64,000 nt of DNA from Spartobacteria bacterium (GTDB taxonomy: Bacteria; Verrucomicrobiota; Verrucomicrobiia; Chthoniobacterales; UBA10450): positions 62,001-126,000 of the forward strand of contig PMTM01000008.1 of NCBI GenBank assembly GCA_003167365.1, read 5' to 3'. Each line of letters opens with the position of its first letter. The first letter of the stretch is position 1. The position numbers were made by a program, and so were the translations under genes. This document shows, in pieces, positions 48,282 to 57,514 of the stretch. Under the pieces are notes generated by a model, which saw nothing but the letters and a program-made list of their open reading frames with translations, was not told where the DNA came from and did not search any database.

Positions 48282-48837
48282 TCCAGAACAAACTTCTGCC
48301 TACGAATCGCCGTGGTCGGGGAGTAACCGCGCCTTGCGTGTGCTCTGGGAATTTTGCTGGGTCGTATTTTGCGTCTGGACGCCAAAGCCGCTTAATCCCT
48401 GGCGCCTTTTCTGGCTGCGCGTTTTTGACGCGAAGATTCATGGAACCCCCTTCGTACATCAGCGAGCGCGAATCGAAATCCCCTGGAACTTGACCCTGCA
48501 TGATCGTGCTTGTCTCGGCGATCGGGCCAACGCCTACAGTCTTGGTGAAATCGAGATCGGTGCCCGCGCCACCATCGCGCAGGAAGCTTATCTCGACACT
48601 GGCAGCCACAATTTCGAAAAACCGGGAATGCCGCTGGTGACGGCGAAAATTACCATTGGCGCGGACGCGTTTGTTGGCGCGCGCGCCTTTGTCCTGCCAG
48701 GGGTGACGATTGGATCGAGAAGTGTTATCGGCGCTGGCTCAGTGGTAACGAAGGACGTGCCCGAAAATGTGATCGCAGCCGGCAATCCGTGCAAAATCCT
48801 GCGCCCGCGCCTCGAAGCGACACCAAGCGCAAATTAA
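48259..48837 (+). CDS. WcaF-like hexapeptide O-acetyltransferase
   Basis: The 192-residue product has a WcaF-type N-terminal region (RLFWLRVFDAKIHGTPFVHQ-like NPWRLFWLRVFDAKIHGT) and left-handed beta-helix repeats. DTGSHNF carries the likely catalytic His, and IGADAFVGARAFVLPGVTIG, SRSVIGAGSVVTKDVPENVI and AAGNPCKILR form the classical end of xenobiotic/maltose acetyltransferase-like enzymes. It overlaps the preceding GT4 gene. It should transfer acetyl from acetyl-CoA onto a glycan sugar. Confidence 0.85.
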   Translation: MPEETIVNPEQTSAYESPWSGSNRALRVLWEFCWVVFCVWTPKPLNPWRLFWLRVFDAKIHGTPFVHQRARIEIPWNLTLHDRACLGDRANAYSLGEIEIGARATIAQEAYLDTGSHNFEKPGMPLVTAKITIGADAFVGARAFVLPGVTIGSRSVIGAGSVVTKDVPENVIAAGNPCKILRPRLEATPSAN

Positions 48838-48869
48838 GCGCAATTATGAATTGTCGTCTGCGCTAACTC

Positions 48870-49832
48870 ATGGCTGCCATTTCGGTTATCGTTCCTTGCT
48901 ATAATCGTGCGTTATTGGTTCGCACTGCGATCGAAAGTGTAATCCGGCAAGATTTTTTGGATTGGGAGCTGATCACCGTCGATGACGGCAGCGATGATCA
49001 AACCTTCGACGTGCTGAAACAGTACGCAGCCGCAGACCGCAGGATACGCGCATTTCGAACCGAGAACGAGGGAGTGTCGGCTGCCCGTAACTTCGGAGCC
49101 GCCCAGAGCGGTTCATTGGTCAAGTATCTCTTCTTTCTTGATAGTGACGATGAACTCGAACCCAATGCTCTCAGACAAATATCAGACTATCTTGACCAGC
49201 ATCCGGAGGTCGGACTTGTCGGGTGTCAATTTCAAGACATTACCGCCGATGGTCGCAGGCTCGGCACTGGCGAGCGGAGTCGCTGGGCGCCGGGGAAAAT
49301 CTTCCCACGTAAACTTCCGAACGAAGAGGCAGAAACGCCATTCGCAGTTTTTTTCTGTGGAACGGGTCAGGGTCCTTTCGCGATGTATCGTAAGAACGTT
49401 TTCGAGAAAACGACCGGATGGGAGACCGCCTTCTCCGCCCACGAGGATACTGACATGTTTTGTCAGATGGCGCTTCTTAGTAAAGTGCACTTCCTACCGG
49501 ACCGCCTGTATTTGAAACGAGCGCATCCCGAACAACTCGTAAAAAAAAGTGGACTCATCGAGGCGGGTTACGCAAAGTTTCGGCAGAAGTGGGACAACTT
49601 CCCATCCCGTACGGCGGAAGAAGCGACCGCGCTCGAAAATGCCAACCGGTACTATTATTCCTTACACCGTCCCTGTCGCGACCTGAAGGTTGCGGCTAAG
49701 GCCTTAAGAGAATTCTCGTCGAACTGGCGTTACTCGAGTCTGTGCTGGTCTCTGAAGCTTTTCTCCTCGGCGGCGCGAGGATTCCTGGGTTATGGGCGTC
49801 CAATGCAAGCGACTAACAATCGGATTAGGTAA
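48870..49832 (+). CDS. GT2 family glycosyltransferase
   Basis: The 320-residue product begins AAISVIVPCYNRALLVRTAI and WELITVDDGSDDQTFDVLK, the GT2 nucleotide-binding fold. FFLDSDDELEPNALRQISDY contains the DxD-type metal site (D-S-D-D). FSAHEDTDMFCQMALL is the ED catalytic-base region. The C-terminal 60 residues are basic, with no clear transmembrane segment. The gene starts 32 bp after the acyltransferase and is the last plus-strand gene before a convergent methyltransferase. Confidence 0.85.
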   Translation: MAAISVIVPCYNRALLVRTAIESVIRQDFLDWELITVDDGSDDQTFDVLKQYAAADRRIRAFRTENEGVSAARNFGAAQSGSLVKYLFFLDSDDELEPNALRQISDYLDQHPEVGLVGCQFQDITADGRRLGTGERSRWAPGKIFPRKLPNEEAETPFAVFFCGTGQGPFAMYRKNVFEKTTGWETAFSAHEDTDMFCQMALLSKVHFLPDRLYLKRAHPEQLVKKSGLIEAGYAKFRQKWDNFPSRTAEEATALENANRYYYSLHRPCRDLKVAAKALREFSSNWRYSSLCWSLKLFSSAARGFLGYGRPMQATNNRIR

Positions 49833-49868
49833 TTCCAGGAGATTGTCGCCAGTGATTGCCTTGCCAGC

Positions 49869-50495
49869 TTAGTAGAAAAAGATGTCGGTCGAAGTAACGC
49901 CTGGCCGGCATGGCCCAACGCTCTTGAAGATTCGATGATCAACTGCTCGATTTTTGCGACGCAGTTCCGGGTAGCGCCAGGAATCATCCACCACAATTAT
50001 TCCACCGGGCTTGATAAAATTCTCGGCATGATAAAAGCAGATTGGACGCACCGGCACAGCTTCTTCCGCCCCATCTACTACGATCACATCGAATTTCTGT
50101 GACGGAATGGAATTGAGATACGCCGAGTTTTCGAATCCTTCAGGGTTCTTGAAGTCGAACTCATGGTGCCGCAGCATCACGTTCTTCAAACTCAATTCCG
50201 TTAGCCGTCGCCTGACGTTCTCAAGCCAGGTCGCATTATCTTCGGTGCTGATCACCGTTTGAACCCGCCTGGCAAAAAAGAGAGTAGATCCACCGCTCCC
50301 GTACTCAAATACCGACATTTTCGGACGGAGAAATGATTGCAGAAAATCGATGGCAGCATATGAAAACCAAGCCAACTCAAGATCGAGCGGCTGCTTGCTT
50401 AGCAGATTGGTCTGCAGGTATCCGGGCAAATACTTTGGACAGACAACTAGATTGCCGATCAACCTCGCGATTCTTCGAGAGCTCGATCCCCGCAT
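49869..50495 (-). CDS. class I SAM-dependent methyltransferase, opposite in strand to the operon
   Basis: The 208-residue product has a Rossmann SAM-binding motif SVFEYGSGGSTLFFARRV, an acidic TVISTEDNATWLENVR, and KFDVIVVDGAEEAVPVRPIC followed by IIVVDDSWRYPELRRK. These match a small class I methyltransferase or a FkbM/TylF-like relative. It is the only gene on the minus strand inside the plus-strand array between 28033 and 52735. It ends 36 bp from the convergent GT2 stop and diverges from the next GT2 gene, with 147 bp between. Its direction suggests separate control or later insertion. Confidence 0.7.
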   Translation of the reverse strand: MRGSSSRRIARLIGNLVVCPKYLPGYLQTNLLSKQPLDLELAWFSYAAIDFLQSFLRPKMSVFEYGSGGSTLFFARRVQTVISTEDNATWLENVRRRLTELSLKNVMLRHHEFDFKNPEGFENSAYLNSIPSQKFDVIVVDGAEEAVPVRPICFYHAENFIKPGGIIVVDDSWRYPELRRKNRAVDHRIFKSVGPCRPGVTSTDIFFY

Positions 50496-50642
50496 TTTAC
50501 GAAGGACTCAACAAAGCAGGTCGATCGGTTGTCGTAGCAACACCGAACGGAATCAGCGACTTCAAATCAGTAAACACTTCTTTTACTTTCGAGACGTACC
50601 AATAGACCTGGCTGGTAATCCATGCAAAGTCTTGCGAACGCG

Positions 50643-51506
50643 ATGACTCCTCGAGTGCCGGTCTCTGTCCTGATCCCGATCAAGAACGAAGCGGAAAATC
50701 TGCCACGTTGCCTCGAAAGCGTGCAATGGGCGGACGAGATTTTGGTGGTCGATTCGCACAGCACCGACGGCTCGGCTCAAATCGCGGAGCAGCACGGTGC
50801 CAAAGTCGCGCAATTCGACTTCAACGGGACATGGCCGAAAAAGAAGAACTGGGCGATCGAGAATCTTTCGTTCCAGAACGATTGGGTGTTTATCCTCGAT
50901 GCCGATGAAGTTTTGCCGGCCGAAGCGCAAGCCGAGTTTTCCAGTGCGATTGCGAACGCCGGCGATGTCGTCGGCTATTGGATCAACCGGCGTTTCATGT
51001 TTCTCGGGCGCTGGTTGCGCCATTCGTATTATCCGAATTGGAATCTTCGCCTGTTTCGCCATGCTCTGGGTCGTTACGAACGTTTGACCGTGGCGGAGAC
51101 CAGAAGCGGCGACAACGAAGTGCATGAGCATGTTGTCGTCCAGGGTCCGACAGCGCGATTGCGATGTGAAATGGATCACTATGCCTTTCCGTCGATTGAA
51201 GTTTTCATCGAGAAACACAATCGATATTCGAACTGGGAAGCGCGGGTCGCGGCCGACGAACTTTTGCAGGGCAGTTCTCGCGAGTTGAGCAATGCTCCAG
51301 TTGAGCGCCGCCGGCGCTTGAAAATGCTTTCGCAGCGTCTGCCCTTTCGCCCGCTGCTGCGCTTTCTCTACATCTATATCTGGCAGAAAGGATTTCTCGA
51401 TGGCCGCGACGGTTATTATTTCGCCCGGCTCCACGCCTGTTACGAATTCCTTTCGGTCGCGAAAACCTACGAACTGCGGCGACACGCCGAAAAGGCCGAC
51501 GGTTAA
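50643..51506 (+). CDS. GT2 glycosyltransferase, WaaE/KdtX-like
   Basis: The 287-residue product (from ATG 50643, MTPRVPVSVLIPIKNEAENL) has VSVLIPIKNEAENLPRCLES and ILVVDSHSTDGSAQIAEQHG, the start of beta-1,4-glucosyltransferase-like GT2. WVFILDADEVLPAEAQAEFS contains the DAD metal motif. VHEHVVVQGPTARL and basic YIWQKGFLDGRDGYYFARLH near the C-terminus are typical of the WaaE/KdtX-like branch. A start 21 bp upstream is possible. It is followed 8 bp later by a WcaI-like gene. Confidence 0.85.
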   Translation: MTPRVPVSVLIPIKNEAENLPRCLESVQWADEILVVDSHSTDGSAQIAEQHGAKVAQFDFNGTWPKKKNWAIENLSFQNDWVFILDADEVLPAEAQAEFSSAIANAGDVVGYWINRRFMFLGRWLRHSYYPNWNLRLFRHALGRYERLTVAETRSGDNEVHEHVVVQGPTARLRCEMDHYAFPSIEVFIEKHNRYSNWEARVAADELLQGSSRELSNAPVERRRRLKMLSQRLPFRPLLRFLYIYIWQKGFLDGRDGYYFARLHACYEFLSVAKTYELRRHAEKADG

Positions 51507-51514
51507 TCGAGGCG

Positions 51515-52735
51515 ATGCGCGTTCTCGTCTGGGGTATTAATTACGCGCCGGAAATAACCGGGATCGCGCCGCATAACGTCGCGCTGTGCGAATTTCTGCG
51601 AGAGCACGGCGAGGAAGTCGAGATGGTGACGACGTTTTCCTATTACCCGGCGTGGCGTAAGCGCGCAGAAGATCAGTATCGACTCTTTCGCACGGATTAT
51701 ATCAACGGCGTTCCGGTGCATCGCTGCTGGCATTTTGTTCCCGCGCGAGTCTCGGCGTGGAAGCGAATCGTGCACGAAGCGACTTTTATCTTCACCTCGA
51801 CGCTGCGAATGCTATCGCTGAAACGCCCGGACGTTTACGTGATTGCTTCACCGCCGTTGCTTCTCGGCGTCGCCGCCTGGATCGTCGCGACGTTCAAAGG
51901 TGCGCCCTTTGTATTTCACGTCCAGGATTTGCAACCGGACGCGGCCGTTGGCTTGGGAATGTTGCGCGCCGGCTGGTTTACCCGCGCGTTGTATTGGCTG
52001 GAATCGTTCGCTTACGACCACGCGACGCGCGTTTCCGGAATCAGCGAAGAGATCCTTGACGCCTTTCGTCGCAAGCGCGTTCCCGAAGAGAAATTAATTC
52101 TGTTTCCAAACGCTGTCGTTGTTCCAGCCGAGTCGGAGATTCCTGCGCCAGGAGGATTTCGCGCCAAACATGATTTCGCGGTCGAAGAATTTCTGGCCAT
52201 TTACGCAGGCAACCTTGGTATTAAACAGGGGCTCGATCTTCTTCTCGATGCGGCGGAGCTGTTGCGGACCGAAAAGAGTATCCGCATCGTCATCGCGGGA
52301 GATGGAGCGGCCCGGGAGAGTTTGGAAAAAGACGCACGATCACGAAAACTCGATAACGTCGCGATGTTGCCCTTGCAGTTCGGGCAGGATTACAAGGAAT
52401 TACTGGTCGATGCCGATGTCTCTTTGATCACGCAGCAAAGCGGATCGGGTAATGCTTTTTTTCCGAGCAAACTTTTAGTTACCCTGGCGCACAAAAGTCC
52501 GGTTGTAACCGTGGCGGATGAAGAGAGTGCCTTGGCCAAAGCGGTGAAAGCGGGGGAATTTGGGATCAACCTTCTTCCGGGTCAGCCGGAGCAACTGGCG
52601 GCCACGTTTCGCGATCTAGCGCAAAACCAGCCGCGGCTCCGCGACTGGGGTCGCGCCGGTCGTGAATACGTAAAACATTTCGAGCGGGATCACGTTCTTG
52701 CCGATTTTCGGGAGAAATTGAAATCCCTCGTTTAG
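51515..52735 (+). CDS. WcaI-like GT4 glycosyltransferase
   Basis: The 406-residue protein starts MRVLVWGINYAPEITGIAPH, the hallmark N-terminus of WcaI colanic-acid-type enzymes. VVTTFSYYPAWRKR-like EMVTTFSYYPAWRKR and VFHVQDLQPDAAVGLGMLR also fit. The second domain is FLAIYAGNLGIKQGLDLLLD, and the E-x7-E motif is replaced, as in WcaI, by GSGNAFFPSKLLVTLAHKSP. It would add a sugar such as fucose or a hexose to the repeat unit. It is the last intact gene of the plus-strand array. Confidence 0.85.
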   Translation: MRVLVWGINYAPEITGIAPHNVALCEFLREHGEEVEMVTTFSYYPAWRKRAEDQYRLFRTDYINGVPVHRCWHFVPARVSAWKRIVHEATFIFTSTLRMLSLKRPDVYVIASPPLLLGVAAWIVATFKGAPFVFHVQDLQPDAAVGLGMLRAGWFTRALYWLESFAYDHATRVSGISEEILDAFRRKRVPEEKLILFPNAVVVPAESEIPAPGGFRAKHDFAVEEFLAIYAGNLGIKQGLDLLLDAAELLRTEKSIRIVIAGDGAARESLEKDARSRKLDNVAMLPLQFGQDYKELLVDADVSLITQQSGSGNAFFPSKLLVTLAHKSPVVTVADEESALAKAVKAGEFGINLLPGQPEQLAATFRDLAQNQPRLRDWGRAGREYVKHFERDHVLADFREKLKSLV

Positions 52736-52843
52736 GAAGCCTTCGCCGAACAATTTCAGGATTTTTCTTGTACTGCTTAGCGAGCGATCACTAGTCTCGC
52801 CGCCGTTATCTCCAACCCTCCGACACAAGCTGGTGAGTCGTGT

Positions 52844-53494
52844 ATGAAACCGCTGTCTTCTGTCGTTCGCGTCCATCGCATTCTTGGCTTCTTAGCCGTG
52901 CTTCACAGCGTTCTGATTTTCGCCGTGTTTTTCGGCGTTATTGTCTTTGCACATGCGAGCTGGTCTTTTCGGTTCAACCATCTTTGGGTCTGGTTTGCTA
53001 CCTTGTAGTTCCTTTGGCCACTCGTCCTAGCGTTCCATCCAGGCCGCTCTGTGCTGCGCTTAATTGTTCCGCTAGTTATCGCTCTACCGTTTCTTATTCT
53101 ATGCCTGCGCGAATACCGCGCGAGTGCACCAAACGCTTTTGGTTTACCCGACGGCATCCAGTTTTCACCTTACAGTATACTAGAATACCTTAAAGCGGAC
53201 CGAATTGGCCGGGCTGAGGCGGAAAAGGACTTACGCTCGGGACACTTAGCTATTGAGATCTATGGATATCCCATGAAAGGGGAATGTGAATATGGAGACA
53301 TCCTGCGGCAGCGCTATCAGATCGAATTCAGGCGGGTCGCTGGAGACACAAATATTAGCGCGAAAGTAATTGGTCATGCCAAGGGCTACAACGAAGTTTC
53401 CGAGCCAGAAATCAAGCGCCGATTTGGTGGCGATATTCTAAAGGCAGCCGAGGAGGAAGCAGCGAAGCATTACGATGAAAAATTCGCTCAGTAG
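52844..53494 (+). pseudogene. small membrane protein interrupted by an in-frame amber codon
   Basis: From an ATG near 52844 a frame encodes about 54 residues (MKPLSSVVRVHRILGFLAVL, then HSVLIFAVFFGVIVFAHASW) and stops at TAG 53006-53008. The same frame continues without a break as FLWPLVLAFHPGRSVLRLIV and PLVIALPFLILCLREYRASA to 53494. The upstream part has one or two hydrophobic segments, the downstream part two, then a soluble tail of about 115 residues. A GTG at 53051 could start a 147-residue protein by itself. I read it as one gene with a nonsense mutation, but two small genes, or a base-call error, are possible. No family is recognised. My reading of bases near 52840-52862 was uncertain by one position, so the exact start may shift. 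Confidence 0.5.
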
Positions 53495-53543
53495 CCACCT
53501 CGCTTTCTTTCAAAATAGCGGTTTTGCCTGATCCCCAAAAGCC

Positions 53544-54950
53544 TCAATAAGCTGTCCGCGGGGGTACAATCAATTGCGCGAAGGTGCGCAAAATGATTCC
53601 GCATTCGAGCGAGAAATTCCAATTTTCCAAGTACTCGATGTCGCAGGCCACGCGATTTTCGATATCGGAGTTATTGTGGGCTTCCCCGCGAAATCCGCGG
53701 ACTTGGGCGAGACCGGTGATGCCGGGTTTGACGAAGGCGCGCACATGATAGTTGGCCATCAACTGGGAAAACTGATTGTTGTGCTCGATCAGATGCGGGC
53801 GCGGGCCCACGGTGCTCATGTCGCCGCGAAGAACGTTCCAAAATTGCGGCACTTCATCGAGGCTTAGTTTGCGCAGCCATTTCCCAATCGGATAAACGCG
53901 CTCATCGTTATCGCTGGCCTGGCGGGCTAGCTCCTCGTGGTCGGTCCGCATCGTGCGAAACTTGTAGATCTTGAAGAGGCGATTTTGCATGCCAGCTCGA
54001 GTTTGCACGTGGAAGAGCGGGCCGCGCGATTGCAGACGCTGAATGATCCAGACAATCAGGACGAGGACCGGGAAAATGATCAACATCACCGGGATGGCGA
54101 TGGCCAGATCGATTGCGCGTTTAAGAAAGCGATTGAGCGGATTTTCCAGAGGTTCTTCCCGCAGACCGATAAAACGGAATCCATCGTCTTCGAAATGCGT
54201 AACGGAATGCCGGAGTTTCTCTGCCAGATCGCTGACGATGAGCAGGCGAATGCCGAGCTGGTCGCAAACGCGAATAATATTCCAGCTCACTTCGTTGAAG
54301 AGAGGGAATTCCAGCAGGATCACTTGGGTAATGCCGTGATTTCGGACAACCTTTTCGAGTTGATCGGAAGTGCCGAGGACGGGAATTCCGTCTTGTGTTT
54401 TGTCGATGTTTTCGTCGCAGATCAAACCGACCGTGCGCAGCCCGATCTCAGCTTTTCGCCGCAGCCAGCTCCGAAGCTGAGTCGCTTTGCGGGTCGAGCC
54501 GACGAGCAGAGTTTTTTCCTCGCGCATGCGCGGGAAGATGGTTCGAGCAAGCAGCGGTGGAAGATAGAAATGTGAGAAGAGAAGGGCGACGTAAAGCCAC
54601 GGCACGAAGTTAAAGAAAAAGATTCGGGAAATAAACGCGTCTTTGGTCGCGATCAGATAGAGAACAAGCAGGCCAATGCTGGCAATGGTTTGGCGAAGAC
54701 TGAGCCGGTGTTGTCGCAGCAATTCGTTCTGCCAAAAATAATTTTTTGAGCCGCTCCGGGTCAGCGATTCCAAACACATTCCGAGAACAATCAGACCGCA
54801 GTAAATGCTGTACCGTCGCCAGGTAAGTTCCGCGCCCGGCGAATAAAATGTCACCATTATCCAGACGCCGAGCCAGAAAAGTGCAGCGACCATCACGATC
54901 TGACAGAGCAGGAAAAGGCGGTAAAGACCTTCCGTGCGTTGCGTAACCAT
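53544..54950 (-). CDS. undecaprenyl-phosphate sugar phosphotransferase (WbaP/WcaJ-type initiating transferase)
   Basis: The 468-residue protein starts repeat-unit synthesis by moving a sugar-1-phosphate onto undecaprenyl phosphate. It has four to five N-terminal transmembrane segments, a CoA-binding-like middle region ([20 protein letters not shown]), a fifth hydrophobic segment ([20 protein letters not shown], about 285-305) and the C-terminal catalytic domain. That domain shows [39 protein letters not shown] and [12 protein letters not shown], all typical. It is on the minus strand, convergent with the main array, so it has its own promoter near 54951-55103. Confidence 0.93.
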   Translation of the reverse strand: MVTQRTEGLYRLFLLCQIVMVAALFWLGVWIMVTFYSPGAELTWRRYSIYCGLIVLGMCLESLTRSGSKNYFWQNELLRQHRLSLRQTIASIGLLVLYLIATKDAFISRIFFFNFVPWLYVALLFSHFYLPPLLARTIFPRMREEKTLLVGSTRKATQLRSWLRRKAEIGLRTVGLICDENIDKTQDGIPVLGTSDQLEKVVRNHGITQVILLEFPLFNEVSWNIIRVCDQLGIRLLIVSDLAEKLRHSVTHFEDDGFRFIGLREEPLENPLNRFLKRAIDLAIAIPVMLIIFPVLVLIVWIIQRLQSRGPLFHVQTRAGMQNRLFKIYKFRTMRTDHEELARQASDNDERVYPIGKWLRKLSLDEVPQFWNVLRGDMSTVGPRPHLIEHNNQFSQLMANYHVRAFVKPGITGLAQVRGFRGEAHNNSDIENRVACDIEYLENWNFSLECGIILRTFAQLIVPPRTAY

Positions 54951-55103
54951 GGTTAATGCGGTGCGGTCGGCGTGAGAGTACGCGATGGCGGCCAGCCTTC
55001 AACTCGTGCTAAACTTGTAGCGAACATGGTAACTCCGATCGACAAGCGCGATGCACCGTTAGTCTACTAGCTATTCCTATACCATGGCGATCTTTGTTAG
55101 CTG
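54951..55103. promoter_or_regulatory. divergent spacer between initiating transferase and second polymerase-like gene
   Basis: The 153-bp spacer must contain both promoters. No clear operator, riboswitch or -35/-10 pair could be fixed by eye. Confidence 0.25.
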
Positions 55104-57482
55104 ATGCGAAAATCCAAACGGCAATCTCAATCGCACCGAAGTGGTTCTGGCGTGCCTTCATCGATAGGTAGTGCGACCGTTGCGCTACTTCCTGTCCTCG
55201 CCTGCTTTCTCGGCGGGGCGACCCAGAAGTGGGCCGAGGCAGTGGTGATCGCGATTCTTGGACTTTACCTTCTTGTCCGGCCACCCCGCCTGTCGCTCGG
55301 CACGCTAATAAATTGCACGCTTGCGGGTCTCGTCATTTTATCCGCGCTCGCATTTCTGCCGCACACCTGGTTTTTCGTGCCGTCCTGGCGAACAGCAATG
55401 GTAAGCGATTTCGAGATTCAGCTTCCATCGACGCTGACTCCGCAGCCATGGATAACCGGGAGTTGCCTCATTAGTTTTGTCGCGGGCCTGAGCTGGCTGT
55501 ACCTCGTTGCAACACAGGAGCTCGATCTGCGCGCGACACGTTTTCAGCTTCGCCTTTTTGCGGCTGGAATCGTGGCCGTAGCCGGCATCAGCATCCTGCT
55601 CTATTGGGCGCACTTGACCTTGCCGTTCTGGATCAACCGGCGTGACTTTGGTCCGTTTCCGAACCGGAATCAAACGGCCGATCTTTTCGGTCTGACCGCG
55701 ATCGTGATACTCGCCTGCGGCCAGGACGACATTCGCCAGGGGCGCAAACGCTGGGTCATCTGGCTTCTCTCCTTTAGCGTCATTATCGCCGCGATCATTC
55801 TCAATTTTTCACGGGCCGGGCTTGTTATTCTTGTCCTTGGAAGTACAGCGTGGCTGCTTCTTGTCGCCTTGCACAAGGGTTCGACCGCGCGTGTCGCGGG
55901 AGTCCTGTCGATTCTACTGTTCCTAGCCACGATCATTCTTCTCGTCGGCGGGGAAACGTTGGAACGGTTTCACCTCCGCGGTTTCAAGGGCATCGGAGTT
56001 ACTTCGGATTTTCGCTGGCTGATTTTTCAGGACACCTTTCAACTCATTCGCGCGTCGCCCTGGTGCGGAATTGGCCTTGGAAACTTCGAGTCGGTATTCG
56101 CGATCTTCCGTGACGCATCTCTTAGCGACGCTCGCGCGTTGCATCCGGAAAGCGATTGGCTTTGGCTTTGGGTCGAACTTGGCTGGCCCGCAGTCGTGCT
56201 TGTCGTTGCCGGGTTGGCGCTTTTGATTCGGCACGTCCTTCCCTTGCAGGTAGGAACCAATCAGCGATTTCGGCTCGCCGCACTGATTGCTGCATTCATG
56301 TGCGCGCTTCACGGACTTGTCGACGTTTCCGGGCACCGTGTAGGCACTGCGTTTGCGGCGATCCTCTTGCTCGGGCTCTCCTTACACCGGCCGTTGAATT
56401 TTAAAGCGAGCCGGTGGATTCCATATTTCTTTCGAATGATTGGCTTGGTATTACTGGTCGTCGGCATGTGGTGGGCGATTGATGTTCACGGCGCCAACCT
56501 GCTTCCGGGATCGGTCGGAGTTACAAATGCAAAGAAACTGGCCGGCATCGCCAATCGAGGCCGCAATTTTTCCGAAACGATAACGATTGCCACTCGCGCG
56601 CTGGTTTGGGCACCGCTCGACTGGCAGCTTTATTTCGTGCGCGGGCTCGGCGAAATGGGAGCGAGACAACCAGCCTGGGCGCTTGATGATTTTCGGCGCG
56701 CTCGTTTTCTCGAGCCGAACGCATATGAAGTTCCGCTCGCTGAAGGGCACTTGTGGCTGTCTAGCCATCCGCTACAGGCGGTCACGGCATGGCGGGAAGC
56801 GCTGCGGCGGGCGGCTCCGGAAGAGCGCGGAAGAGTTTACGCGAGCATGTTGTCGAGCATATCAATTGAAAAAAATCCCGAAGTCAGCCGGATTTTGGAG
56901 GAGGTCGGGTTACATCAGCACGATTTGGCCCTGGCGTTTCTTGGCCATTTTTCTGGTGCGCCGTTCGATCACGGGATCGGCGAGTTTTTGAAGCGCGATC
57001 CGAATTTGCAGACCCTAAACGAGCAGGAAAAACTCGCATTCTTCTCGCTCTGGTCGGAGCGCGGCGACCTCGATCAGTTAGCGCAAACGATTCAGCAACA
57101 TCCGGAATGGCTCGGTTTTGCCTGGCTGGGCATGGCGACTTATCACGCTAAGAAGAATGATTTCCGCGCGGCCTACGAATTAACCGAACACTACGGTGAA
57201 GCGGTCGCCATGCCGCGTATTACCAGAGATTCATCACTCGAAGAGCTTCAGAAACGCTATTACGCGACTCCCGACAACTACGCCGCCGGTTACGATCTTT
57301 ACCGCGAACAGATGCAACGTGGACTCATCGATGATGCGCTCCTTACTGCCCGGCATTTCAGCGAGCGTCCGAATTCACCGGCGTATTTTCGTTTCTTGGA
57401 AGCGCAATGCTGGGCCGCGAAAGAAAATTGGGAGCGGGCGTGGACTGCGTGGTTGTCTTACCAGCATGCGGCGAGGAAGTAG
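55104..57482 (+). CDS. O-antigen ligase/polymerase-like membrane protein with TPR-like C-terminal domain
   Basis: The 792-residue product has 10-12 hydrophobic segments in the first 450 residues. A Wzy_C-type region contains ILNFSRAGLVILVLG and GFKGIGVTSDFRWLIFQDTF, plus a periplasmic segment WCGIGLGNFESVFAIFRDAS. A soluble C-terminal part (about 470-792) rich in helical repeats (LFVRGLGEMGARQPAWALDD-like YFVRGLGEMGARQPAWALDD) resembles TPRs. Fusion of a Wzy-like domain to TPRs is known in PEP-CTERM/exosortase-type and other exopolysaccharide loci. It may polymerise a second glycan or ligate polymer to a surface acceptor. The next gene begins 32 bp downstream. Confidence 0.75.
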   Translation: MRKSKRQSQSHRSGSGVPSSIGSATVALLPVLACFLGGATQKWAEAVVIAILGLYLLVRPPRLSLGTLINCTLAGLVILSALAFLPHTWFFVPSWRTAMVSDFEIQLPSTLTPQPWITGSCLISFVAGLSWLYLVATQELDLRATRFQLRLFAAGIVAVAGISILLYWAHLTLPFWINRRDFGPFPNRNQTADLFGLTAIVILACGQDDIRQGRKRWVIWLLSFSVIIAAIILNFSRAGLVILVLGSTAWLLLVALHKGSTARVAGVLSILLFLATIILLVGGETLERFHLRGFKGIGVTSDFRWLIFQDTFQLIRASPWCGIGLGNFESVFAIFRDASLSDARALHPESDWLWLWVELGWPAVVLVVAGLALLIRHVLPLQVGTNQRFRLAALIAAFMCALHGLVDVSGHRVGTAFAAILLLGLSLHRPLNFKASRWIPYFFRMIGLVLLVVGMWWAIDVHGANLLPGSVGVTNAKKLAGIANRGRNFSETITIATRALVWAPLDWQLYFVRGLGEMGARQPAWALDDFRRARFLEPNAYEVPLAEGHLWLSSHPLQAVTAWREALRRAAPEERGRVYASMLSSISIEKNPEVSRILEEVGLHQHDLALAFLGHFSGAPFDHGIGEFLKRDPNLQTLNEQEKLAFFSLWSERGDLDQLAQTIQQHPEWLGFAWLGMATYHAKKNDFRAAYELTEHYGEAVAMPRITRDSSLEELQKRYYATPDNYAAGYDLYREQMQRGLIDDALLTARHFSERPNSPAYFRFLEAQCWAAKENWERAWTAWLSYQHAARK

Positions 57483-57514
57483 ATTTTTGTGGCACTACGA
57501 GAGGTCGCAGGTTG

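Noticed and set aside
52840-53193. 117-codon alternative frame over the amber-interrupted gene
   Set aside because: Composition is Arg/Cys/Ser-rich and not membrane-like, whereas the other frame gives coherent hydrophobic segments.
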